Shown in pieces: positions 1 to 5,463 of a DNA stretch of 7,291 nucleotides; the first letter of the stretch is position 1, and each line of letters starts with the position of its first letter. Location of the stretch: the NCBI GenBank assembly GCA_938014855.1, contig CALLQM010000312.1, positions 1 to 7,291 of the forward strand, given 5' to 3'. The DNA is from an uncultured Clostridia bacterium. Its GTDB lineage: Bacteria; Bacillota; Clostridia; Oscillospirales; Ruminococcaceae. A program made the translations under genes and the position numbers. Below the pieces are notes generated by a model. That model was not told the DNA's origin and searched no databases. It saw only the letters and a program-made list of their open reading frames with translations.

Positions 1-1
1 T

Positions 2-49
2 TCTCTGGCTGCTGCTGGAACTGTTGCTTGCAAAAAGTTCTCTAAATAA
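2..49 (+). CDS. C-terminal end of an upstream gene (partial), possibly a membrane-anchored surface protein
   Basis: Only the last 15 codons and the TAA stop are in the window. The frame is inferred, because two frames end here: this one reads SLAAAGTVACKKFSK, while frame 1 gives a Cys-rich tail ending at 45. The chosen frame gives a short small-residue hydrophobic stretch followed by a basic KKFSK end. Such a tail is typical of C-terminal membrane anchors of Gram-positive surface proteins, such as the end of a cell-wall sorting signal. No LPXTG-type motif can be checked because it would lie outside the window. The frame is supported by the strong terminator that starts 15 bases after the stop. 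Function is not recognisable. Confidence 0.5.
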   Translation, partial: SLAAAGTVACKKFSK

Positions 50-63
50 GAATCTCCTTCTTT

Positions 64-93
64 AAAAATGGCCGCCTTTGGGCGGCCATTTTT
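64..93 (+). terminator. Rho-independent terminator of the upstream gene
   Basis: A perfect 13-bp stem pairs 64-76 with 81-93 around a TTTG loop. Its core is GGCCGCC/GGCGGCC and it is flanked by A5 on the left and T5 on the right, so it could also terminate leftward transcription. It separates the upstream gene from the thiT promoter, which starts 11 bases later. Confidence 0.9.
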
Positions 94-103
94 GCGTTTC
101 ATC

Positions 104-132
104 TTTACATATGAAACAAAATAGCGTATAAT
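104..132 (+). promoter_or_regulatory. Sigma-A promoter of the thiT leader
   Basis: The -35 box is TTTACA (104-109), then a 17-base spacer, then a perfect TATAAT -10 box (127-132). The expected transcription start is near 139, so the leader RNA is about 175 nt and contains the riboswitch and terminator upstream of thiT. The -35 box sits inside a small inverted repeat (GTTTCAT/ATGAAAC), probably by chance. Confidence 0.8.
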
Positions 133-156
133 AAGGGCGAAACAAAATAACGCCAT

Positions 157-259
157 AATGGGGAGCTGATGGAAATCGGCTGAGAATGCACATATCCCTG
201 TGCAGACCCTGAACCTGATCTGGGTAATGCCAGCGTAGGAACTTATGCATGCTCCTATT
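157..259 (+). ncRNA. TPP riboswitch aptamer (THI element)
   Basis: The highly conserved thi-box segments are present: CTGAGA at 180-185, and ACCTGATCTGGGTAATGCC at 213-231 followed by AGCGTAGGA (232-240). These form the pyrimidine- and pyrophosphate-sensing helices of the aptamer. The closing helix P1 can pair about 158-166 (GGGGAGC side) with 251-259 (GCTCCTATT). A variable hairpin lies between (TGCACA at 187-192 with TGTGCA at 199-204). Known function of the family is to bind thiamine pyrophosphate and switch off downstream expression. The position just upstream of a terminator and thiT indicates transcriptional control of thiamine uptake. The exact edges are approximate. Confidence 0.95.
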
Positions 260-260
260 A

Positions 261-289
261 CGCCGCAGGGATTATCTGTGGCGTTTTTT
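261..289 (+). terminator. Riboswitch-controlled intrinsic terminator (attenuator)
   Basis: CGCCGCAG (261-268) pairs with CTGTGGCG (276-283) with one G-U pair. The loop is seven bases and is followed by T6 (284-289). The hairpin starts immediately after the 3' strand of aptamer P1, the usual arrangement of a terminating TPP switch. A likely antiterminator pairs 233-240 (GCGTAGGA) with 253-263 (TCC...TACGC). That pairing would break both P1 and the terminator stem, so ligand binding would favour termination. The antiterminator is inferred from base pairing only. Confidence 0.85.
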
Positions 290-300
290 GTTGAAGTATT

Positions 301-307
301 AGGAGGA
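301..307 (+). promoter_or_regulatory. thiT ribosome binding site
   Basis: AGGAGGA lies seven bases before the ATG at 315. It is downstream of the attenuator and not visibly sequestered, so control appears to be at transcription rather than at translation initiation. Confidence 0.8.
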
Positions 308-314
308 TGATTTT

Positions 315-905
315 ATGAACACAACCACACGTAAACTGACCCATAGTGCTTTGATGATTGCATTGGCACTGGTTCTTTCCATGATTAAGCTGTTTCATTT
401 GGCAAACGGCGGCTCGATCACACCCGCCAGTATGGCTCCAATCATTTTGATTGCGCTGATGTATCCTACAAAATGGGCATTGCTCACTTCCTTTGTTTAT
501 TCGCTTGTGCAGATGGTGGAAGGGTTTTATGCACCGCCTACACAAGATTTTATGTCCTTTGTTTTGGTCATTCTTTTGGATTATGTCCTTGCATTTGGTA
601 TTCTGGGCTGTGCCGGATTGGTTGCACGCCTTTTTAAAGATAAAAAAATCTTGGGTGCATGCGTCGCAACGATTGCGGTGATTTTCGCCAGATTCTTCTG
701 CAGTTTCTTGTCCGGTATCGTAATTTGGGGTGTTTATGCTCCGGAAGGTACCCCAGTTTGGCTGTATTCACTCGGCGTCAACGGTTCCGTTATGCTTGGT
801 GAAATGGTGACCACCACGATTGCAATGGCGGTTTTGGTTAAATTCCTGCCGCTGGATAAATTGGCTGCAAAAGAACCTGCTGAATACTCGAATAAAGCGA
901 TTTAG
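315..905 (+). CDS. thiT: ThiT, thiamine-specific S-component of an ECF transporter
   Basis: This 196-residue integral membrane protein captures thiamine and docks on a shared ECF energising module (EcfA, EcfA' and EcfT), which is not encoded here. It has about six hydrophobic segments, and its length is normal for the family (also called YuaJ). Family signatures are GGSIT (32-36), an acidic QMVEGFYAP loop (66-73), LAFGILGCAG (92-101) and IWGVYAPEG...YSLGVNG (137-157). From memory of the Lactococcus ThiT structure, W133, Y146 and N151 match W138, Y151 and N156 here with a constant offset of five, while H125 would fall on S130, an apparent substitution in the binding site. The ATG at 315 follows a consensus ribosome binding site. 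The TPP riboswitch directly upstream independently supports the thiamine assignment. Confidence 0.93.
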   Translation: MNTTTRKLTHSALMIALALVLSMIKLFHLANGGSITPASMAPIILIALMYPTKWALLTSFVYSLVQMVEGFYAPPTQDFMSFVLVILLDYVLAFGILGCAGLVARLFKDKKILGACVATIAVIFARFFCSFLSGIVIWGVYAPEGTPVWLYSLGVNGSVMLGEMVTTTIAMAVLVKFLPLDKLAAKEPAEYSNKAI

Positions 906-947
906 CCAATAAAAAAAGCCGTCTGAAAAGACGGCTTTTTTTATTGG
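906..947. terminator. Bidirectional terminator between thiT and the flippase gene
   Basis: A perfect 19-bp stem pairs 906-924 with 929-947 around a GAAA tetraloop. The GC core AGCCGTCT/AGACGGCT is bordered by A7 on the left and T7 on the right, so a U-tract follows the hairpin in either direction. It begins at the base after the thiT stop and ends two bases before the flippase stop, so it serves both convergent genes. Confidence 0.92.
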
Positions 948-949
948 AA

Positions 950-2347
950 TTACGATCGTTTTCGGCGAGATAACACTTTATGCAAATTGGTGAGCAATAA
1001 CCGAAAATTCATCGCGATCATAAGCGCACACAATCCTGCAACCGGATAAATCCAATTATCTTTTGCCTGCAGCATGATCCAGCTTTGAACCAGCAAAACC
1101 GCGATATTGGACATCAGTTTTGGAAGATTCCAATGGATTTTTACAAAGCGCCTGGTATCCACAGCACGCAAAGCAAAGACCGTAAAATAGCTAATAAATG
1201 TAGCAAATGCGGCACCGTTGACGCCAAAAGTTGGGATGAGCAGGAAATTTAAAATAACATTGAGAACGGCTCCGGCAATCGTGGTGACAAGCGTGGCAAC
1301 ACTGCGTTTTTCAGCCATATAAATACTTCCTAAAAAGGTAACAAAGCAGGAAAAAACGGTAGCCACAACCAGTAGCGGAACATAGTGCCATGCATCATAA
1401 AATTCAGGAGACCAAAAGATTTTACCAAGCAGTTTTGTAAATAAAATGAGCCCTGAACCAGCGGTAAAGATGACGGCTTGATAGGCGGATGCGACATTTG
1501 TATAGAATTTATCGCGGCCGCTGTCGTTTTCCGTAATGGCGGACATTTGCCATGCATCCGTAAAAATACCGGAAACAAGAATAATCATGGTGGGAATTTT
1601 GTAAGCCATTGCATACAGACCGTTTGCGTCTTCGCTGATCATATAGGATACAAAATAACGGTCGGAAACATTGGTGATCCACCAAAAAATATTGGCAGGT
1701 ATCAGCGGCATTGCAAACCGAAGCATGTCCCGCGCTACACGCCAATTCATTTTGTTAAACTGAATAAAGCGGCGCAGTCCTGCAATCCAAAATAAAAAAA
1801 TGGCAGAAAATAAATCTGAGCAGATGGTTGCGATGACATATCCGGTAATGCCAAGTTGAAATACGAGTAGGAACAAAACGTTAAAGATGATAACCGTGAT
1901 TGTGCTGAGTACGCCATCAAAGGCATAGAGCCGGACATATTCTCTCGATCGGACAAATTGAGAACAAAGCGAGCGCAGGCACGATGTTAACACGTAAAGA
2001 TAAATCAGATGGGTATGTTCTTCGATCATGGGTATCAATGTCAAAACAGGGCGCAGAAGTAAAAACAGAGCATAGCCGCATCCGATAATCGTGATGCCTC
2101 CCGTAAAGACATCGCGTTTATCAACCGCTTTATCCAATCCAAATCGAATGATGGCATTTGAAATACCAACAGAAACAATGGGAATGATAAGGTTTGAGGT
2201 TTGAACGATCAAATCAGCGGTACTAAATTCTCCACGGGTAAGTACGCGGGTATAAAAAGGCATGAGCAGAAAAACAAGCACCTTCGAGCTAAAGGTGCCG
2301 ATTGTAAAAATTAACGTATTTGAAATGAGCTTTTTGTATTTATCCAA
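950..2347 (-). CDS. Wzx-type polysaccharide/oligosaccharide flippase (MOP superfamily)
   Basis: This 465-residue polytopic membrane protein has about 12-14 hydrophobic segments throughout. It begins with the family's typical N-terminus: a short basic stretch, then a helix ending MPFYTRVLTRGEFSTADL (29-46). A second half contains WWITNVSDRYFVSYM (about 222-236), also typical of polysaccharide exporters. Such proteins flip undecaprenyl-linked glycans across the membrane for cell-surface polysaccharide or teichoic-acid-like polymers. The substrate cannot be told, because no glycosyltransferase or polymerase genes are nearby. The start is TTG (2347-2345): an AAAGGA site lies eight bases upstream, no ATG is available near it, and the next Met (residue 29) would delete the first helix. 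A MurJ-like or SpoVB-like role is less likely but not excluded. The C-terminus is basic (RRKRS). Confidence 0.85.
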   Translation of the reverse strand: MDKYKKLISNTLIFTIGTFSSKVLVFLLMPFYTRVLTRGEFSTADLIVQTSNLIIPIVSVGISNAIIRFGLDKAVDKRDVFTGGITIIGCGYALFLLLRPVLTLIPMIEEHTHLIYLYVLTSCLRSLCSQFVRSREYVRLYAFDGVLSTITVIIFNVLFLLVFQLGITGYVIATICSDLFSAIFLFWIAGLRRFIQFNKMNWRVARDMLRFAMPLIPANIFWWITNVSDRYFVSYMISEDANGLYAMAYKIPTMIILVSGIFTDAWQMSAITENDSGRDKFYTNVASAYQAVIFTAGSGLILFTKLLGKIFWSPEFYDAWHYVPLLVVATVFSCFVTFLGSIYMAEKRSVATLVTTIAGAVLNVILNFLLIPTFGVNGAAFATFISYFTVFALRAVDTRRFVKIHWNLPKLMSNIAVLLVQSWIMLQAKDNWIYPVAGLCALMIAMNFRLLLTNLHKVLSRRKRS

Positions 2348-2355
2348 TGTTGCAA

Positions 2356-2362
2356 TCCTTTC
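2356..2362 (-). promoter_or_regulatory. Ribosome binding site deciding the TTG start of the flippase
   Basis: On the minus strand GAAAGGA stands eight bases before TTG at 2347. It supports this unusual start codon over the internal Met at residue 29. Confidence 0.65.
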
Positions 2363-2384
2363 AGCAAATATTTATTGCCTTTTT

Positions 2385-2413
2385 ATTATATAGAAAAGTT
2401 TAAATAAAAACAA
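2385..2413 (-). promoter_or_regulatory. Sigma-A promoter of the flippase gene
   Basis: On the minus strand a TTGTTT -35 box (2413-2408), a 17-base spacer and a perfect TATAAT -10 box (2390-2385) are present. The expected start of transcription is near 2378, about 30 bases before the TTG start codon. The gene therefore appears to be transcribed alone. Confidence 0.7.
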
Positions 2414-2520
2414 TCGAAAGCTGAAAACTTTTACAAATTAGGGAAAGAATGGGATAGTAGGAGTAAAATAAGAAATATTAATAAAAGTATGGTACATTTT
2501 GGGAACGTTCAAACAGACTC

Positions 2521-2549
2521 TTGACAAATCTACCATTTCGGTGTACGAT
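2521..2549 (+). promoter_or_regulatory. Sigma-A promoter of the copper operon
   Basis: A perfect TTGACA -35 box (2521-2526) is followed by a 17-base spacer and TACGAT (2544-2549, 4 of 6 to consensus). TATGAT at 2555-2560 is a better -10 hexamer but has no -35 at the right distance. The expected start near 2556 lies just at the operator, consistent with repression by CsoR. Confidence 0.75.
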
Positions 2550-2557
2550 ACAAATAT

Positions 2558-2578
2558 GATACACCCCCACGGGGGGCA
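2558..2578 (+). promoter_or_regulatory. Putative CsoR operator
   Basis: A GC-rich inverted repeat, CCCCCaCGGGGG, centred near 2569 and flanked by ATAC on the left, resembles the operators of CsoR-family repressors (runs of C and G around a short centre in an AT-rich surround). It overlaps or immediately follows the predicted transcription start and precedes the copA ribosome binding site. A csoR gene is in the same operon, so autoregulated, copper-relieved repression is inferred. Confidence 0.75.
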
Positions 2579-2588
2579 GGAGGCTATC

Positions 2589-4340
2589 ATGAAACAGAAA
2601 TTTGATATTACAGGCATGACTTGTTCGGCATGTTCGGCACATGTCGAAAAAAGTGTATCCAAAACTCCGGGAGTAAAAGCAGTAACCGTCAATTTGCTTT
2701 CGAACAATATGCAGGTTGAATACGATGAGACTGCGGCAACCGATGACACCATCATCCATGCGGTGGAAAAGGCGGGCTACGGCGCTTCTCTGCATTCCGC
2801 AAGCGGGCAGGTAGTGAAAGAAAAAGCTTCTGCAACCATTGATGATCAAATGAAGCAGATGAAACGGCGGCTGGTCATTTCGTTCATTTTTCTGATTCCG
2901 CTTTTTTACATCGCAATGGGGCATATGATGAATTTCCCATTACCAAGCTGGATGCATCATAACGAAAATGCATTGACGTTTGCATTTACGCAGTTTTTGC
3001 TGGTGCTTCCGATTCTTTATGTGAATCGAAAATATTATCAGGTTGGGTATCAAACATTGATGCGCGGTGCTCCGAATATGGATTCGCTGATTGCAATCGG
3101 CTCGACCGCCGCTGTCGTTTACGGCATTTTTGCAATTTATAAAATCGGCTGGGGCTTGGGTCATGACCAGATGGACGTCGTAAGCCAGTATTCGATGGAT
3201 CTCTATTTTGAGTCTGCCGGAATGATTCTGACGCTTATTACAGTCGGTAAGTTTTTAGAAACCCGCTCCAAAGGCAAGACAAGCGAAGCAATTACAAAAC
3301 TTATGAACCTTGCGCCGAAAACAGCTTTGGTGGAAAGAGACGGCAAAGAACTTGAAATTCCGGTTGAAGAAGTTGTACAAGGCGATCTTGTAATTGTCAA
3401 ACCCGGGCAGAGTATTCCGGTAGACGGCGAACTAATCAAGGGTGCATCCTCGGTGGATGAGTCCGCGCTGACAGGCGAAAGCATTCCAGTGGAAAAACAC
3501 CCGGGCGACAAAGTGATTGCCGCTACGATCAACAAATCAGGCTGGTTCCAATTCCGTGCTACCAAAGTCGGCAGTGATACCACAATCGCACAAATTATCC
3601 GATTGGTGGAGGATGCCGCCAATTCAAAAGCACCGATTGCAAAACTAGCAGATAAAGTAAGCGGTATTTTTGTTCCGGTTGTCATCACGATTGCAGTTTT
3701 GGCAACGATTGTATGGCTGATTTCGGGACAAACGGTAGAATTTGCGCTCTCAATTGGAATTGCGGTGCTGGTCATTTCGTGTCCCTGTGCATTGGGGCTG
3801 GCAACACCGGTAGCAATCATGGTCGGAACGGGTAAAGGCGCCGAAAACGGAATTCTGATTAAATCTGCGGAATCCTTGGAAACCGCCCACACCATTCAGA
3901 CGGTGGTACTGGATAAAACGGGAACGGTTACAGAGGGAAAACCGAGAGTGACGGATGTTATCACCGTGCAGGGCGTCAGCGAACAGCAGCTTCTTGCGGC
4001 GGCCGCATCGATTGAAAAACCATCCGAGCATCCGCTTGCGGGAGCAATTGTGGAGGAAGCGTCAAACCGTGGGGTTTCGCTGTACAGCGTGCAGTCGTTT
4101 GAAACCGTAGCGGGACAGGGAATCAAAGCGGTATTGGACGGCAAGGCTCTGCTGGCCGGAAACCGTAAGATGATGGAGCAAAATCAAGTCCCAATGAACA
4201 AGTTTACGCAAACCGGAGATACCCTGTCGGAACAAGGAAAAACGCCGTTGTTCTTCGCGCAGGATGGCAAAATGATGGGCGCGATTGCGGTAGCAGATAC
4301 GGTCCGCGCACCTTCTCGTTTTTCTTCAACCCGCTCTTGA
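2589..4340 (+). CDS. copA: CopA N-terminal portion: metal-binding domain, helices 1-6, A-domain, P-domain start and N-domain
   Basis: These 583 residues start at ATG 2589, chosen because AGGAGG (2578-2583) lies five bases before it; the in-frame ATG at 2499 lies upstream of the promoter. A heavy-metal-associated domain spans about 3-68 with the GMTCSAC copper site (C12, C15). Membrane helices fall at about 95-113, 128-146, 166-186, 203-222, 350-372 and 382-405. The A-domain loop TGES is at 295-298 and the transport motif CPC at 398-400, marking a soft-metal Cu(+)/Ag(+) class pump. The phosphorylated aspartate is D442 in DKTGT, and the N-domain His-Pro is at 481-482. After GAIAVADTVR the sequence departs from the family and stops at TGA 4338. 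Alone it lacks the hinge aspartate motif and helices 7-8, so it should not transport. Confidence 0.88.
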   Translation: MKQKFDITGMTCSACSAHVEKSVSKTPGVKAVTVNLLSNNMQVEYDETAATDDTIIHAVEKAGYGASLHSASGQVVKEKASATIDDQMKQMKRRLVISFIFLIPLFYIAMGHMMNFPLPSWMHHNENALTFAFTQFLLVLPILYVNRKYYQVGYQTLMRGAPNMDSLIAIGSTAAVVYGIFAIYKIGWGLGHDQMDVVSQYSMDLYFESAGMILTLITVGKFLETRSKGKTSEAITKLMNLAPKTALVERDGKELEIPVEEVVQGDLVIVKPGQSIPVDGELIKGASSVDESALTGESIPVEKHPGDKVIAATINKSGWFQFRATKVGSDTTIAQIIRLVEDAANSKAPIAKLADKVSGIFVPVVITIAVLATIVWLISGQTVEFALSIGIAVLVISCPCALGLATPVAIMVGTGKGAENGILIKSAESLETAHTIQTVVLDKTGTVTEGKPRVTDVITVQGVSEQQLLAAAASIEKPSEHPLAGAIVEEASNRGVSLYSVQSFETVAGQGIKAVLDGKALLAGNRKMMEQNQVPMNKFTQTGDTLSEQGKTPLFFAQDGKMMGAIAVADTVRAPSRFSSTRS

Positions 4341-4358
4341 TTTGGATGTTAAGGCTCG
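4311..4358. other. Extra segment with two stop codons inside copA
   Basis: Between the conserved ADTVR coding (ending 4307) and AIDALK (from 4359) lie codons that fit no part of CopA. The first few (Ala-Pro-Ser-Arg, 4308-4319) could still be native, since homologues often have a P-T-S-R-like sequence there; the foreign part is then about 4320-4358. It contains TGA (4338-4340) and TAA (4350-4352). CTCG occurs near each edge (4315-4318 and 4355-4358), as do CCTT (4311-4314) and AAGG (4351-4354) as a short inverted pair. These are too short to prove a mechanism. The segment is open in another plus frame and in one minus frame, so it may be a copied fragment of some other gene. Its origin is unknown. 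Confidence 0.65.
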
Positions 4359-4379
4359 GCTATCGATGCACTCAAGTCG

Positions 4380-5156
4380 ATGGGAATCGATATTGTAATG
4401 CTTACAGGAGACAACCGCCGCACTGCTGAAGCAATCCGTAAACAGCTTGGCATAAATCGCGTTGTTGCAGAGGTGCTTCCGCAGGACAAGGAACGGGAAG
4501 TTGCGGCGATTCAGGCCAAAGGCAAAAAGACTGCCATGATTGGTGACGGAATCAACGATGCTCCTGCGCTGACCCGCGCGGATGTCGGAATCGCAATTGG
4601 AGCCGGAACGGATATTGCAATCGAATCGGCCGACATTGTGCTGATGAAATCCGACCTGCTCGATGCGGTGACTGCGATTGAACTGTCCAAATCTGTCATA
4701 CGCAATATTAAAGAAAATCTATTTTGGGCATTCTTTTATAATTCGGTCGGAATTCCGATTGCCGCGGGTGTTTTATTCCCGCTGCTGGGCTGGAAACTGA
4801 ACCCGATGTTTGGAGCGGCCGCAATGAGCTTGAGCTCTTTCTGCGTTGTTTCAAATGCACTGCGGTTAAAGTTGTTTAAACCGCGCCATCGGCCGAACAA
4901 AATTGAGAAATCCAAAACAACACATCAAGAAATAAAAGGAGCGATTGATATGAACAAAAAAATGGTGATCGAAGGAATGATGTGCGAGCACTGCAAGGCT
5001 CGTGTGGAAAAGGCATTGAACGCGCTGGAAGGTGTGACTGCTCAGGTTGACCTGAATGAAAAATGCGCCAATATCAGCACCGAGGGCAAAGTAACCGATG
5101 AAGCACTCAAAGCCGCAGTGACAGATGCGGGTTATGAAGTGGTTTCGTTAACTTGA
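4380..5156 (+). CDS. copA: CopA C-terminal portion (P-domain hinge, helices 7-8) joined in frame to a CopZ-like domain
   Basis: This part carries MLTGDN, the hinge motif GDGINDAP (from 4542), helix 7 with the FYN signature (Tyr-Asn at 4737-4742) and helix 8 with MSLSS (4824-4838). The last two, together with CPC in the other half, are the Cu(+)-ATPase signature. After helix 8 a basic linker of about 30 residues leads without a stop into a heavy-metal-associated domain with GMMCEHC. ATG 4380 is simply the first in-frame Met. It has no ribosome binding site at a proper distance (AAGG at 4351-4354 is 25 bases away), so independent translation of this half is doubtful. CopA proteins with a C-terminal metal-binding domain are known in Clostridia, as far as I recall. 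Confidence 0.75.
   Translation: MGIDIVMLTGDNRRTAEAIRKQLGINRVVAEVLPQDKEREVAAIQAKGKKTAMIGDGINDAPALTRADVGIAIGAGTDIAIESADIVLMKSDLLDAVTAIELSKSVIRNIKENLFWAFFYNSVGIPIAAGVLFPLLGWKLNPMFGAAAMSLSSFCVVSNALRLKLFKPRHRPNKIEKSKTTHQEIKGAIDMNKKMVIEGMMCEHCKARVEKALNALEGVTAQVDLNEKCANISTEGKVTDEALKAAVTDAGYEVVSLT
4950..5156 (+). CDS. copZ: CopZ-like copper chaperone, internal start within the copA frame
   Basis: This 68-residue heavy-metal-associated domain has the metal site GMMCEHC (C12, C15, with His at 14) and the usual length of a free-standing CopZ. It begins at an ATG eight bases after AAAAGGAG (4934-4941), one of the best ribosome binding sites in the window, although the codons are also in frame with the CopA tail. 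The sequence therefore supports a free Cu(+) chaperone made by internal initiation, in addition to or instead of a fused domain. Its role would be to bind Cu(+) in the cytosol and deliver it to CopA or CsoR. Because it has its own start, it should be made even though copA is interrupted upstream, if the mRNA survives. Confidence 0.72.
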   Translation: MNKKMVIEGMMCEHCKARVEKALNALEGVTAQVDLNEKCANISTEGKVTDEALKAAVTDAGYEVVSLT

Positions 5157-5166
5157 GGATAGAACG

Positions 5167-5430
5167 ATGAAAGCAGACAAAGAGAAGGTTTCCCGCCTGT
5201 TAAAAACGGCACGCGGACAGATTGATGGGATTCTTAGAATGGTGGAAGACGATCGGTACTGCATCGATATTTCCAACCAAATCATGGCCGCAGAATCGAT
5301 TCTTGCCCGCACGAACCGTGAGGTGCTTCGTGCGCATTTGGAAGGATGCGTATTAGAAGCGGTAGAGTCGGGAAGTTCCAAAGAGAAAATTGACGAAATC
5401 ATCGGAGTGCTGAACAAATTGATTCGATGA
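5167..5430 (+). CDS. csoR: CsoR, copper-sensing transcriptional repressor
   Basis: This 87-residue all-helical protein belongs to the CsoR/RcnR (DUF156) family and has normal length. The Cu(+)-binding trio is present: C32 in YCIDISNQI, and H57 and C61 in RAHLEGC. This matches the Cys-His-Cys pattern of copper CsoRs rather than the RcnR or FrmR patterns. The N-terminal KVSRLLKTARGQIDGILRMV is the usual DNA-contacting and first-helix region. Its start codon is ten bases after the copZ stop, with GAGGA (5155-5159) overlapping that stop, so translation is probably coupled. As the last gene of the operon it would repress the promoter at 2521-2549 through the operator at 2558-2578 until Cu(+) binds. 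Confidence 0.95.
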   Translation: MKADKEKVSRLLKTARGQIDGILRMVEDDRYCIDISNQIMAAESILARTNREVLRAHLEGCVLEAVESGSSKEKIDEIIGVLNKLIR

Positions 5431-5433
5431 CAT

Positions 5434-5463
5434 AAAAAATGCCCGCTTATGCGGGCATTTTTT
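5434..5463. terminator. Bidirectional terminator between csoR and the convergent secreted-protein gene
   Basis: A perfect 13-bp stem pairs 5434-5446 with 5451-5463, with core TGCCCGC/GCGGGCA and a TTAT loop, flanked by A6 and T6-7. It starts four bases after the csoR stop. Its last base is part of the stop codon of the minus-strand gene, so the two genes share one very compact terminator. Confidence 0.92.

Larger units (their letters stand above)
2589..5156 (+). pseudogene. copA: copA, Cu(+)-exporting P-type ATPase gene, interrupted by two in-frame stop codons
   Basis: Read through, this is one CopA gene: N-terminal copper-binding domain, eight membrane helices, actuator, phosphorylation and nucleotide domains, then a C-terminal CopZ-like domain. 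TGA at 4338 and TAA at 4350 interrupt it in the P-domain, between ADTVR and AIDALKSMGI, where homologues need only about five residues but 17 codons are present. Both halves are in the same frame, so the change is a net gain of about 36 bases rather than a frameshift. All other motifs are intact and there is no further decay, which implies a very recent mutation, a sequence or assembly error, or an unusual recoding or split-protein arrangement. As it stands a full-length pump cannot be made by standard decoding. Confidence 0.75.

Noticed and set aside
258..545. 95-codon minus-strand open frame over the leader and start of thiT
   Set aside because: It overlaps the riboswitch terminator and thiT coding, and its Cys/His-rich sequence shows no family motif.
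2503..2510. GAACGTTC as a LexA/SOS box upstream of the copper promoter
   Set aside because: Firmicute LexA sites need GAAC and GTTC separated by four bases; here they abut.
2499..2588. Earlier in-frame ATG codons (2499 and 2556) as the copA start
   Set aside because: The 2499 start lies upstream of the -35 box and would translate the promoter and operator; ATG 2589 has a consensus AGGAGG site and begins directly at the metal-binding domain.
3203..3895. 230-codon open frame on the minus strand inside copA
   Set aside because: It is Ser/Thr/Ile-rich, has no recognisable domain or ribosome binding site, and lies fully antisense to well-conserved copA coding, so it is a shadow.
4338..4352. TGA in copA as a selenocysteine codon
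   Set aside because: A TAA follows four codons later in the same frame, and the surrounding residues match no part of CopA, so recoding of TGA alone would not restore the protein.
4320..4379. A simple frameshift in copA
   Set aside because: The upstream and downstream coding parts are in the same frame (both starts are multiples of three), so the interruption is due to stop codons in surplus sequence.
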